DNA of 64,000 nucleotides, from assembly GCF_029227915.1 (NCBI RefSeq), contig NC_079878.1, positions 1,734,001 to 1,798,000 of the forward strand, read 5' to 3'. Both the position numbers and the translations under genes were made by a program. Positions 45,747 to 58,901 of the stretch are shown piece after piece (the first letter of the stretch is position 1; each line of letters opens with the position of its first letter). The DNA is from Hydractinia symbiolongicarpus. Taxonomy: Eukaryota; Cnidaria; Hydrozoa; Anthoathecata; Hydractiniidae. The notes below the pieces were generated by a model. It was given only the letters and a program-made list of their open reading frames with translations, was not told the origin of the DNA and searched no databases.

Positions 45747-46321
45747 AGAATTTTAATTTTTTAAAAACAGTATCCACATTGACATCGAACCACCACCCAG
45801 CTAATGTAATTTTAAATGCGTTTTTGAGATTACAAGTCAAGGAAAGCACATTTAAATACCATTATTGAGGCTGGTGTGTCAAACAAGATTGGAAAACACA
45901 GTAAAAACTTAAAGGCACCAACCAACACTTTGATACCATATCATTCAATAAAAAGAAACCATGGTTATACCAATCGCACTTAGAAAGAATTGCTAATTAT
46001 TTTTTGATTCCAGAATTTTGAAGGGAAAGCGACAGTGGTATAGAATTTCTGCACACTGAAAAAAATTTGACACACTGAAAAGTATTCACCCCTTCAGAGA
46101 GTATACGATCAAAACAGAAAAAAATTATTTGGCTATCTATTGGAAAAAATGTTTACAAAACCCTACATTTAAAGTCAAAATCTAAGTCAACAATGAAATA
46201 CTTACTCAACAGCTAGATACTATAAGCTTTGCCCAAACTATGTGGCAGAAAGATGATATACATACCAATAAATAAGATTGAGTTTAAATTCTCGAGCCAG
46301 TGAAGTTAGAATCTTTTATGA

Positions 46322-46588
46322 ATGTTTCCACAGGTGAGGAAATTGATACCACTGATCTTGCTAAAGGAGCAGTTTTTCCATCTAATAGGGTCATCCATTA
46401 TAGCTCCAAATGAAGACATGCCTGAAATTGCTCATGTAACCAGCACACCAATTCAAAAGTCTGTGACTGATATTAGCACCATTTTGACAGGACTGTCTGA
46501 AGAGACTACTTCAAAGGCTTTAACATACGCGGCAAAGAAATGCACGGTTACTGTAAAAAAAAAAACAGAAAAAATTAGTAAAACTTAG
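46322..46588 (+). other. Open frame of unknown nature (88 codons)
   Basis: The middle is serine/threonine-rich (VTSTPIQKSVTDISTILTGL) and the end lysine-rich (KKKTEKISK). It follows the relic at 45.1-46.1 kb and may belong to the same element. No domain is recognised. Confidence 0.2.
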
Positions 46589-47394
46589 TAAAAATTAGTA
46601 AAAATTACTAGGTCAATGTGACCTGGTTACAAAATATGGCAGCAAAAGAAAGAAACTTTAAGCAGCATTCTAACACATACCGAAACGAATTAAGTAATTT
46701 GTCAGCACAAATCGCAGTGTAACTGTCCATAGAAAAAGAAAACTTGAAACAAATGCTGCGGAAACTGAACTATACCATTTAAATTCGCAAAAAGGCATTA
46801 TCACAACCTCATTCCCAGGGCATTTTGCCTCGTTAATGAAGTTGATAGCGGCGAAAAGGCCCTGCAACAAGCTGGTCACATGATCGCTTATCATTTATTA
46901 TAATTGTACCCAAACACGGATTTATTAACATTTATTGTTGCCCTGCAAAAAGTTAAATCTACCCAGCGCGGGAATTTTACGTAAACAAGAATACAACAAA
47001 TATGGCGGTCAGTTATTGTGTAGCGTGTATAGAAAGACTGCCTAAAGTTTTGCATTAATTGTAGGGAGACTCTTTAAAGAAACATGTTAGAAAAAGATAC
47101 CATTTTTAGTTGAAAAAGGTTTACATTACAGCAAGCTGTACTGAAGTATTTTGTCTACAGGACTGTGGATGCGAATAAAATTGGGATTAGGCTCCCAGAA
47201 GAAGGTGCTGAGTACACTTTGTTGCTGTCCAACTGTCCAACTTGGACCCATTACTAATCTTTGAGAAAATCTTACAGAGAAAAACCAATCCTTCTATCAC
47301 AAAAATACGACACAGGACAAAGCTAACAACATAAACGAACTGGTTACAGAACAAACACAAATAGAAAAATTGTATATGTCAAAAATATATAATA

Positions 47395-47660
47395 TAAAAA
47401 AAGCTCTCCTATGCACCAGAACTTGTGACTCCGGTTGTAGCTTTTCACATGTGTTACAGGTCCCCAACAGTCAGCCTTACACAGGAGGTTGTCATGACAA
47501 GACCAGCCTGTACATATTTTGACTAAGGACAGCAGGGTTGTCAAGCCTGAAGACCAAGTTAGTAACATGGGCACCTTACTGAACTGGGATAAAAAGTGGG
47601 GTTACACCCAAAGACAAGCTGAAAGCAAACAAACCCCCTTGCTAAGCTTCTTATGAATTA
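47395..47660. repeat. Dispersed repeats B and C, second copy
   Basis: GCACCAGAACTTGTGACT and CCCAACAGTCAGCCTTACAC correspond to 43645-43720. TTACTGAACTGGGAT and CCAAAGACAAG..CCCCTTGCTA correspond to 43900-43980. A third C copy is at about 48998-49055. Confidence 0.6.
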
Positions 47661-47699
47661 CCAGAGAAGAGTGACCTGAACTCTTTACCCTCTGGGTAT

Positions 47700-50160
47700 T
47701 GACGGTAAACTGGTTGGAAATGATATCAAATGTTGTCCCTTTTACGAAATAAGATCTTGCAAAATCCATAAATATTACCGGCAAAAAAAAGAACTTCTTG
47801 TCCTGCTGACAGTTTAGATATATAGATAAAATTAAGAACAACATGGCAAAAGTTTACATTTTAAAACTGATAGGAATGGAGTTTATAATTCTCGGGCCTC
47901 GGTTAGATCATTATAAAAGGGAAAACAAAAAAGTTTTAGAGAAAATGAGTTGCACATTTGGATTTACAGCATAAATTATATATGGTAGGAAATTTGGAAT
48001 AGTATATGATCATAAAAACAGGCTTTATTATGTTTTAAATTTTATACTGTAGTGAACCATTTTCACTGCAGTTAATTTGTGTGGTCATTTCATCATAATT
48101 AAATGTTTTGCTACTAACAGGGGCAGTTTGCTTAGTGCATATACTTGAAAAATGCAGGATTCCATAATTTTTTATGCAAAATTTAAATATGTTGGCCATT
48201 TTTGTTAAAAATTATGAGAAAATGTCAAGCATGTTAACCCAGCTTTGAGAATTATCCACAAATACACTACAACTTATCCTTCTTAGTTTTGATTTTAAAA
48301 AGAGGAAAAATTGTTGTACATATTTTAAAAAAATTGTGTGCAACTAGAGTACCCAGCTCTTCTCATGCAATTTCTAACGAATTATCAACAAAATCACCAA
48401 CCTGGTAATTATAGGCATTGAACATGTCGTTTATAAATGTGTGGTTATGTAAACTGTCCCAGGAGGATGTCACGTTAGCTAGCAGGGTTCCTATTTAGTG
48501 CACAGCTCAGTTAGCTACAGCTCATGAATAATCAAGCTAAGCCAGATCAATAGAGTAAAGTCAGTAACGTTCTGACAATTTTGATCTCATTGACAAAAAC
48601 GTTTCTTTGATGGTGTGTCTTTTTTCGCCCGCCATCTCTGAACAAAGAAAGAAAATTGTGAACATTGCGGCAAGGCACAATGAAATACTTAACCTGTTAC
48701 GTTTTAGGGTTAAATTGTAGGTTTTGTTCCTCCAAAGTTACTGCCACAAAGACAGTTAAACTTCCTTTTCGCATGAAACACAATATCAGTGAAATAAAAC
48801 ACACAAAAAACACACCCATACAACAAAGATTGCACAATACGAACCTTGACACCAAACAGTTTCGCCCCAAAGCCTCAACCAAGGGGTGTCAGAATTCTAG
48901 CCTAGGCACCTCAAATCTGAGGTCTAATAGGTGGTCATCAGGAGGCCCTGGAATCTTCTTCTGTCATCAAATGTTCTCCGTGCAATCTATTGCAATATAA
49001 AACAGGGTTGACTGCGGTAATAAGTGGGGTCGTCACACCTAAAGACAAGACTTGTATTAAGGCGAATGCCAAATTTGCATCTCATTATCTTTGGAATTGC
49101 AAAAATGTTCAGTATATCTGGGCTTTCTGTATCACATAACCACCCTGTTCAACAGTCATTGCTGTCCACTCCGTAATAACGGCTCAGGGGCCACAAGACC
49201 CTGGGGAAGAGGTTTGTATTAATATTGTGAATGAAAAAAAATGAAGAACAACAAAATTGTAAATCAAATTTGAAAAAACTGGCCATCATCAAAAAGTTGG
49301 AGAACCATTTTCAAACTGCGAAGAACCAATGACTTCCATATCTAATTTTATTGATCAAAGGTTTTTTTGATTTGGAATTGGTAAATAACGGAATGCGTCG
49401 AGCCTTCTTTATTTTTTCCCCACGTGAAGTTTTTTTTTCCTTTTCCAGTTTCTTTGACGTGTAAAAAGAAACCAGTTTCTTAACGTGTAAAAAGAAATAA
49501 AGCTAACTAACAACATGGAAGGTTTCTCTGAAAACACGATGCTGTTTAGTCTACAAGACGTAAATTCACCCGCAGCTAGCTAACACTTTTTTTCTATTTT
49601 GTTTTGTTCCGTGCATACGAAAAATGTTCCAATCTTTCATTTATTATGTACCGAAATCTTGATGTACTAGATTAAACGAGCAAATTAAAAAATGTATGTC
49701 ATAACTTGTGTGCTAATAGCTAAGAAAAATTAACTATACTATGAATAAACTTCCATCCACACCGGGAAGATTCTGGCCATTACTTCCTATCAATTTTTCT
49801 GTTATCTTCTAAGATCTTCAAGCCTTTTTTAAAAAAATCAAGGACTTCTTTTTCAAGAAATTAACAAGTTTACTTTTGTATTGTTTTAAAAACTTTTACT
49901 TCCAAACTTCTTCTCTTCTAATGAAAAATTTATATCATGTGCAAGCGAGTTTATGATTTCCTTTGGAATGGTACAGGGTTCGCGGTAACCTTGTTCCTAG
50001 GGCTATTTTCTTTTTGGCGAATTTAATAGCGGCGAAAAGATACTCTTAGTCACTCTGCAAAAACTAAACAATGGGACGAGGATGAATTCCCTATGGGTTA
50101 AAAAAGTCAAAAAAAGAAGAACATTTTTCTCTCCAAAAAACGCTCTGAGGCCCCTAAAAC
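47700..50160. other. Repeat-rich stretch without recognised gene
   Basis: Apart from the C-type repeat near 49.0 kb I see only scattered short frames (for example 48665-49000, rich in K/T/S) without domains or splice support. Confidence 0.35.
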
Positions 50161-50169
50161 GGCTTCTGA

Positions 50170-50265
50170 TGACGAGGTGACAAAACAGCTAGCTGTAATG
50201 ATATTTCTTGTCTAATGACAGCAGGTTCTACTATAGTTATAGGTAGCAACCCTCTAAAGATTTTT
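50170..50265. repeat. Dispersed repeat A, copy 3
   Basis: GACGAGGTGACAAAACAGCT, GTAATGATATTTCTTGTCTA and CCCTCTAAAGATTTTT, matching the copies at 43.3 and 44.3 kb. Confidence 0.6.
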
Positions 50266-50506
50266 CAAAAAACATTCACAGTAAAGAGGCAGAAAAATAC
50301 AACCGTGACAGAACACAACACATAACAATAAATATTAAAGCAATGGGAAATGAATTACTTTGAAATTTATTGTATTTAAAAAAAGTAAAAAAGTGGGGGG
50401 AAAAGTCCCCGCCACCTACCCACCCAGCCCCGTGACCCATACGTACAGTAGCGGAAGATTTGATAACTCATTTTTAATTTATTTTAATTTAATTTTCGCT
50501 TTCTAG

Positions 50507-50980
50507 TTACCTTTTGGACCATTAGAAGTATTTATTACCACAGAACTGGATGAAGTGTTGGATGTTTCACATCTTTCGGAAACATACATTGTAGACAATA
50601 GCGATGACTATCACGCTTTGAAAAATACTGCAAACATGTTTCACATAGCAGCACCAAACATCACTATTTCCAGATTTGAAAATTCGCTGATCGTCGCAGC
50701 TGAACAGATACCTGGTTACGCTTCATTACCAGATCCGGTCATCAATATTCTTTTAGAATATGGCAAAAATTTTATTGTGAGTATCTCTTTAAAAACCACC
50801 TTAGGTAGGATTTGGAAATTCACATAGACAGTACTATACTTAACCAATTACACTATATCAAGTTCAATATCCATTCAATAGAGACAAGTATCCAGATATG
50901 GACAAGATGCATCAGTATCTGACGAAGCTCATTCTACTAACAGAGCAATGGTATATGAATTTTGCGCACTACGCTTGTAA
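50507..50980 (+). CDS. Unidentified gene, two or more exons
   Basis: Exon 50507-50776 is 270 bases, flanked by TTTTCGCTTTCTAG and GTGAGT, fully open in phase 0. It reads LPFGPLEVFITTELDEVLDV through DPVINILLEYGKNF. An acceptor CAATAG leads into 50882-50980 in the same phase (RQVSRYGQDASVSDEAHSTN to a TAA), if the next donor-like ATG|GTATAT is not used. A further open segment (50998-51121, MPIKDVEDSTKRMANRQQKK) ends at a donor GTAAGC, so more exons are likely. No family is recognised. It could be a host gene or part of the surrounding repeats. Confidence 0.4.
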
Positions 50981-51129
50981 TATTATTAATTAAAATATGC
51001 CGATTAAAGATGTGGAAGATTCAACAAAAAGAATGGCAAACCGGCAACAGAAGAAAGAACTTCATGCCATATATTTAGGCAAGAAAATACAGGATGAGCT
51101 AACTATATCAACAATTTCAGGTAAGCTGG

Positions 51130-54100
51130 CTTCAACTTTTAAACGATTCAAGAAATAGCACCGACATTTACCTTTTTAGTTTTTCTAGACTAAGAATAAT
51201 TTAGACTATAAATTTGAAATTTATACTTTAAATATGCAAATTTTGTGTAGACTTCTTGTAGACCCAGTTTCATGGCACAGAAGGAGCGAGGACAGGAGAA
51301 CTCAGCATATTGATACATTTCTTTCCTTCAAACCCTAATCATCCTTGCTATATCGAAAGCTGGAAAACGTAGGGAAAAAGCCAAACCAATCGACTAGAAA
51401 AAGACCTTGTGAAACAACGAGACGATGATTTTGATCACAACGAGTTGCCTCTCTTGTTGTGATCAAAAAAAAAGAAAAATTGAGATTATCATTGCACATA
51501 AACAGATCCTCCAGTTGACTTGAATAGGCTTAATCGGAAAAAAACTTCAGAAAATATTATGACACTACGTCTCAAATCTAAACATAAAATGGTTTCAAGG
51601 TTTGTACCTGCACTTTTATTTTCCTCTTACTGTACACGTCAGGTTTATTAATTTGGTGCATGCTCAACTGTGTAAGTAACAGATGAAACAAAAAGTGCTA
51701 CAAAGCAATAACAAATGATGATTATGATTTGATTGTGCAAATAGAAGGAGTAGTCCATTGACAAAGCTGGTACTTTCAGAAAGCGACAGGGAAGGATTTA
51801 GTTACATTTCTTGGAATCCTGTTTGAAAATTTTCCAATCCCGATTCCAATTCCGATTTTAACTATACATGAAAATCACCGTTCAAGAAGATACGAAAAAG
51901 TTATTGAAGAAGGAATAAAGAGAATATTTAGAAACTCTAGGTATAAAGATTTAAAACATCATATCAGTGCCCAACATTTTGTATAGTTAGTTAATAATTA
52001 TTTTATTGCATTATGTGACAAAACAAGGAGCGTAGTTTTGTATAAAGTGTATATACACGTTTTTTTTATAAAAGAGCAGTTTTATAAAAACACAACCCTC
52101 AGATTTTGCCAAAAAAAGTAAGAACAAAAGAAGAACAGCGTCAGACTTAAACCATTGTGTTCAAAACCAAGAACAACGCAAATCATAAAATAAGAACAAT
52201 GCAGGAACAATTATGTGCCGAGAATATTACGTTACAAAAATGAGAACAAAATGAGGCTAAATTCAGAATTTGTGTTTTTATTATTAAAAACAAAATAAGA
52301 GCAAATTCTTGAACTTAGCTTGATATATGATAATCCATCGATGAATACTACCCCAATCAGTTTTGTTTCCCACCGCCGAAGTCTGCTTCTATTTCACTGG
52401 CCGTACGCTATCATTTAATATAAACCACTGACTGGCAGCACTCCACCGTAAAGTTTTTTATGATAAGCGCCCGTGCTCCTTTTTATTTAATTCAATAATA
52501 TTTAATTATAATTCTACAACTTATAATACTGATATTTCCTATGAATCCTGCACATTTTCCATATAATTCATTTTTCTCTCCATACAATTCAATTTCAATC
52601 ATGTGTTGTTGCCAATTTGTCAGTTGTAAATTCAATAGCTTCTGTCCCAGCGCCCTTCCTTAAATATTTTTCAATTGTTATTACAAGACAAGGATGTCGA
52701 TGAGCCCTAGAAGTTCTTGCATTGGTGGAACACCACCAGGCAGATTTTAGACTATTGTTTTCGCTGCTTGATAAGTGTTCCGTTTGTTCTCACATAGCCG
52801 GCACATAACATCTTTAACTTTGAGAATTATAAATGAAGCTAATTTATTTTGTCGTTTTTTTTGCAAGTTCATATTATAAATTCATCAGTGTGGTTGCTCA
52901 TAGTTTGGTTACATTGCACAGAGTCTATACTTTTATCTTATGTAATAGTACAAAGTGTATGGGACGGTCATAGTGGATGTGTTCATCTCCTTTTCAAGTC
53001 GCCAAAATTTTCTTTAAAGTTGCCGAAAAATTATGTCCATTTTGCTAGCGGGTTTACTTTGTTTACATCACGTGATGAAAACGACTCAATTTGACTTGCT
53101 AAAATAAATGGTGTCCTCTCGTCACAAAAAAAAACACAAAAGAACCATCTATTTATCTTGAAAAAGTAAAAAAAGTGGTTCAAAAAAGCATATTTAAAAA
53201 GAAAAAAATGAAAAAGTGAGAAGTGGAGCTAGATGTAAAGTAAAGTTAGAAGTAGTAAATAAAGGCGTTTCAAGTGGATTTAAAATCACAAATAGTAAGA
53301 ACTATGATATTTTTAGACGTTTGGTTTTTATGTCGCTGATGCAAGCACACTAGCATTTTCCAGAAAAAAGCCACTTACCTAGCCAGCATATTTGTTTGCA
53401 GCATTTTGTTGCATAATTAATGTATCCCCTGGCGCGTAGCTAATACATTTGTCCTAAAATTTAAATATAAAGCTGTGGGATTTTATTTTTGGGTTTGTGA
53501 CTTTATTTTAATTTATGAGAGGATGGTATGGCTGTTCCTGTTTTTGTTGCAAACTGCTGTTTTCTAAAATTTTGTGTAAACTTTTGTGGGAAAAAGACCA
53601 CATGCAATACACTAATAAAACAAATTTTTGTGGAATTGGACTCCACTGAAGACTGTTGTGTAAGCTAATGGCTTTTCATATTTCGTATTACGAACTTTTG
53701 TTGGGGAAAACTAAACTGTATGTGATGTCATTTTTGCTGGAAGGAAATTCCATGTACGTTTTTGTAAAGAGTTTTAAAATTGTAGTAATAACTGTGCTTG
53801 GTGATGATAAAAAAATTATAAAACTTTCTCAAAAGCTGTTCGATGCGTTGATTGTGGGTGCTTTTCCCTGTTAACACATTGCCTCCATTTTGCCCTCGCT
53901 GTTCAAAAATATAGCTTACATCTAGAACATCCTTATTCCCGTATCCGAACGCACAGGCATCGGCGAACCAAATTAATTCTCTGCTTAAGGAAGATTTTTA
54001 AAACCGTTTCTGCCCTATTATCCCACCCCCTTAAATTAATAAAATACTTCTTAATTCTCCTAAATAAATCTAAAAAATTGAGACTTCTCCTCAAAACATA

Positions 54101-54590
54101 TTGTTGTAACCCATTGAAAGTACCAAAATCTGGCTACAGTAATGAGAATAATTTTATCATTGTCAAGCCTCTGTGGAGAGGGGTTTTAGTGTGAACAAGG
54201 CAATTGCTTGTTCAAAATATGTCAGTTCGCTGCTCAGCAAATTGTTCACGATCACAAGAATGACAACAACCTACACAATAAATATCACTTTAGCATTGCG
54301 CCGTTGGGTGAAATTACTCAGATAAAATCATCAGAAACGTCTTTAAGATCAGGTGAAAAGGAGAAACAAAAAATTATTGAAGCAGAATAGTATTAATGAT
54401 GAGATTGATAATCAAAGAAGAGTAAAAACAATACTAAAGGAAGCAGACTTTTGTTATAGATTACTTGAAAGAATTTAAGCAATTGACTAAACTTAAAGAC
54501 AGCTTAATGTCACGTTGTGCCTTTTTATTGTAAGTGAAATGTTTGGGGTTTTTACTAGTCATTCTATGCAATTGATGGAAATATTCGCCT
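51130..54590. other. AT-rich stretch without recognised gene
   Basis: Several 60-80 codon frames exist (52849-53094, 53656-53874, 54208-54390), but none shows a domain, conserved start context or repeat partner. I call nothing here. Confidence 0.35.
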
Positions 54591-54591
54591 A

Positions 54592-55340
54592 AACCCTATT
54601 CAATCCGGGGGGTGGGGGGGGGGGGGGGGGGTGCCTGACGGTATTTTTTAATAACTCCTGATTGCTTTCTTACATGGCTATGATACTTACTGAGTTTCAA
54701 CATTTATCTATTAGACACCTGCACGCTAAATTTGTAGGTCCCATTCCTTTCAGAAGCTTTAATATTGGCCATTACTCGAAACTACCCCTAAAATCTCTAT
54801 GAAATCCTTATAATGGGGAAAATATAATAACTCCTGTTAGGATTATCCTTAGAACTTGAAACTTGCAACACAACTTTGTTTCATCAAGAAGAATCATTTT
54901 GAATAATTTTGACACGTGACTAATTTGATTTCCCGATGTTGTCGGATTTTACCCGAAAATCGAAAAAAAAACGGATTTTCGGGCAATTTTTGGCGATTAT
55001 TTATCCGATCCATGTAAAAACCGGAAGATATGTTAAACAAAATTTATTTAGCTTTCAGAAACTTCAAACAGAATGTAAAAACTCGCTCTAGAACAAAAGT
55101 AATTATATTTTAAGCAGATAGTGGCATTTTTAACAATGTTCAAGCTTCTGATGACGTCACAGAAAATGTGCTGACGCAAGCAAAAATTCATTGCCGCCAT
55201 TTTGTTCCTTTTATGACGTACTATAAGTGTGCCAAGTTTGATTCAATTTGAGCAATCCTATGAAAAGTTATTGAGGGGGGGCGGAATCCCCCCCCCCCCG
55301 GTCATAGTATGTTCGAAAAACCTCGGACGTAATAGGGTTA
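54592..55340. mobile_element. TIR element, non-autonomous (about 750 bp)
   Basis: It starts TAAACCCTATTCAATCCGGGG and ends CCTCGGACGTAATAGGGTTA. The ends are imperfect inverted repeats sharing AACCCTATT...TCCG. The start runs into a long G tract (54606-54632) and the end carries a G-run/C-run pair (55274-55300). No coding is seen. Its 3' end is carried along in later satellite blocks (57644 and 58902). Confidence 0.6.
54606..54632 (+). repeat. Long poly-G tract
   Basis: G6-T-G20-type run, a likely quadruplex-former on the plus strand and prone to length error or polymorphism. Confidence 0.8.
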
Positions 55341-57643
55341 ATTTGTCGGAGAAGGTTTTTGTGGATTTAGAGATTTAGAAAAAGGCATGGTTTTCATGTC
55401 TCGAAAGGTAAACTCCTTAAGTTTCAAAAATAAGGTTTTTTAAGGCTATAACAGTAATTACTTGGATATACTTTTCAAGGGTCATAATAATGTACTTTTC
55501 AAGGGTCGTGTCCAGGGAATTTTATACGTCTTTCTTGAAAACTCGGAAAATGTTTAGAAATCTTCTATAGAAAGAAACTGAAATAATATGTTTTGAATTA
55601 TATTTAGGGCACAGAAAAAAAACTATGGCGAAAAATTATCAGACTTAAGCATGGCAGCTTGGGTGTCACAAGCATTGAAGACACCAAAAGGTGTGTTTGG
55701 GCACATCTCCTTGATGTAGTGTGGAGAGAAAGGCTTTTTGTATGCCCAAATAGATATCGTGAGCTTTTTATTAAATTTAATTTTCAATCGTGGTTTGGCA
55801 CTCAACATAGTGGGATGTAATACTATTTAAAGTAATGACTTTTCAGCTTAATGTCACGTTGTGTCTTTTTATTGTAAGTGAAATGTTTGGGGTTTTTTCT
55901 AGTCGTTATATGCTAATGGAGATATTCGCTTAGTTTGTCCGAGAAAGTTTTTGTGGATTTAGAAAAAGGGATGGTTTCATGTCTCAAAATGTGAACTATT
56001 TACAGTTCAAAAATAAGGTTTTTAAAAGCTATATACATTCGTTGACGCTCGCTTTAACAGTAATTACTTGGGAGATCCAGTGAAAACGATAGGTTTTTTA
56101 TGTCAACCAGAGAAAATAATATACTTTTCAAGGGTCGTAGTAATATACTTATCCAGGGTCGTGTCCAGGGAATTTTATACGCCTTTCTTGAAAACTCGGA
56201 AAATTTTTAGAAATCTTCTAGAGAATACCTGCTATATTTTTTTCAAGAAATATGTTCTATCTAAAAAGAAACTGAAATAATATATTTTGAATTATATTTA
56301 GGGCACAGAAAAAAAACTGTGGCGAAAAATTATCAGACTTAAGCATGGCAGCTTGGGTGTCACCAGCATTGGAGACACCAAAAGGTCTGTTTGGGCATAT
56401 CTCCATTATAAGTAAAATGTTTGGGTTTTTTCTAGTCGTTTTATGCAATTGATGGAGATATTCGTCTTAAATTGTCGGAGAAGGTTTTTGTGGATTTAGA
56501 AAAAGGGATGGTTTTCATGTCTCAAAATGTAAACTATTTACAGTTCAAAAATAAGGTTTTTAAAAGCTATAACAGTAATTACTTGGATATACTTTTCAAG
56601 GGTCATAATAATGTACTTTTCAAGGGTCGTGTCAAGGGAATTTTATACGTCTTTCTCGGAAACTCGGAAAATTTTTAGAAATCTTCTATAGAATACCTGC
56701 TATATTTTTTTCAAGAAATAGGTTCTATCTAAAAAGAAACTGAAATAATATATTTTGAATTATATTTAGGACATGGAAAAAAAACTGTGCCAAAAGAATT
56801 ATCTGACGTAAGCATGAAAACTTGGGTGTCACCAGCATTGGAGACACCAAAAGGTGTGTTTGGGCATATCTCCTTGATGGAGTGTGGAGAGAAGGCTTTT
56901 TGTATGCCCAAAAAGATATCGTGAGCTTTTTACTAAATTTAATTTTCAATCGTGGTTTGGCACTCAGCATAGTGGGATGTAATACTATTTAAAGTAATGA
57001 CTTTTCAGCTTAATGTCACGTTGTGTCTTTTTATTGTAAGTGAAATGCTTGGGGTTTTTTCTAATCGTTATATGCAAATGGAGATATTCGCCTAGTTTGT
57101 CCGAGAAAGTGTTTGTGGATTTAGAAGAAGGGATGATTTTCATGTCTCAAAATGTAAACTATTTACAGTTCAAAAATAAGGTTTTTAAAAGATATAACAG
57201 TAATTACTTGGGAGGTCCAGTGAAAACGATAGGTTTTTTTATGTCGCCCAGAGAAAATAATATACCATTCAAGGGTCGTAATAATGTACTTTTCAAGGGT
57301 CGTGTCTAGGAAATTTTATACGTCTTTCTTGAAAACTCGGAAAATTTTTAGAAATCTTCTATAGAATACCTGCTATATTTTTTTCAAGAAATAGGTTCTA
57401 TCTAAAAAAAACTGAAAAATATATTTTGAATTATATTTAGGACATGGAAAGCAACTGTGCCAAAAGAATTATCTGACTTAAGCATCGCCGCTAAACAAAT
57501 TCTGCAAACGGGAGACACACATCACTCCAAGTCTACATTCTACGTAGCTCGGCGAGTCCCACGAAAGACCTGGAAGACAGTCACTGACGCTTGGAATGGC
57601 TTTCAGTGTCCCACTTCGTAAATCAGATCGTCATCTTACGATA
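55223..57643. repeat. Satellite higher-order block A (four monomers)
   Basis: Monomers begin near 55345, 55936, 56474 and 57097 with TTGTC(G/C)GAGAA. Each carries TTCAAAAATAAGGTTTTT, CTTTTCAAGGGTC, a GAATTATATTTAGG box, and in full monomers CCAGCATTGGAGACACC. The block ends in a 156-bp reverse-transcriptase fragment (57485-57640). Frames repeated here are satellite by-products, not genes. Confidence 0.85.
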
Positions 57644-58901
57644 ATAAGTGTGCCAAGTTTGATTCAATTTGAGCAATCCTATGAAAAGTTATTGAGGGGG
57701 GGCGGAATCCCCCCCCCCCGGTCATAGTATGTTCGAAAAACCTCGGACGTAATAGGGTTAATTTGTCGGAGAAGGTTTTTGTGGATTTAGAGATTTAGAA
57801 AAAGGCATGGTTTTCATGTCTCGAAAGGTAAACTCCTTAAGTTTCAAAAATAAGGTTTTTTAAGGCTATAACAGTAATTACTTGGATATACTTTTCAAGG
57901 GTCATAATAATGTACTTTTCAAGGGTCGTGTCCAGGGAATTTTATACGTCTTTCTTGAAAACTCGGAAAATGTTTAGAAATCTTCTATAGAAAGAAACTG
58001 AAATAATATGTTTTGAATTATATTTAGGGCACAGAAAAAAAACTATGGCGAAAAATTATCAGACTTAAGCATGGCAGCTTGGGTGTCACCAGCATTGGAG
58101 ACACCAAAAGGTGTGTTTGGGCACATCTCCTTGATGTAGTGTGGAGAGAAAGGCTTTTTGTATGCCCAAATAGATATCGTGAGCTTTTTACTAAATTTAA
58201 TTTTCAATCGTGGTTTGGCACTCAACATAGTGGGATGTAATACTATTTAAAGTAATGACTTTTCAGCTTAATGTCACGTTGTATCTTTTTATTGTAAGTG
58301 AAATGTTTGGGGTTTTTTCTAATCGTTATATGCAAATGGAGATATTCGCCTAGTTTGTCCGAGAAAGTGTTTGTGGATTTAGAAGAAGGGATGATTTTCA
58401 TGTCTCAAAATGTAAACTATTTACAGTTCAAAAATAAGGTTTTTCAAAGATATAACAGTAATTACTTGGGAGGTCCAGTGAAAACGATAGGTTTTTTTAT
58501 GTCGCCCAGAGAAAATAATATACCATTCAAGGGTCGTAATAATGTACTTTTCAAGGGTCGTGTCTAGGAAATTTTATACGTCTTTCTTGAAAACTCGGAA
58601 AATTTTTAGAAATCTTCTATAGAATACCTGCTATATTTTTTTCAAGAAATAGGTTCTATCTAAAAAAAACTGAAAAATATATTTTCAATTATATTTAGGA
58701 CATGGAAAGCAACTGTGCCAAAAGAATTATCTGACTTAAGCATCGCCGCTAAACAAATTCTGCAAACGGGAGACACACATCACTCCAAGTCTACATTCTA
58801 CGTAGCTCGGCGAGTCCCACGAAAGACCTGGAAGACAGTCACTGACGCTTGGAATGGCTTTCAGTGTCCCACTTCGTAAATCAGATCGTCATCTTACGAT
58901 A
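57644..58901. repeat. Satellite higher-order block B (two monomers)
   Basis: A shortened version of block A (shift 2421, then 1258 bp to the next block). It retains the first and last monomer of A with the middle two missing, and also ends in the 156-bp RT fragment (58745-58898). Confidence 0.85.
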
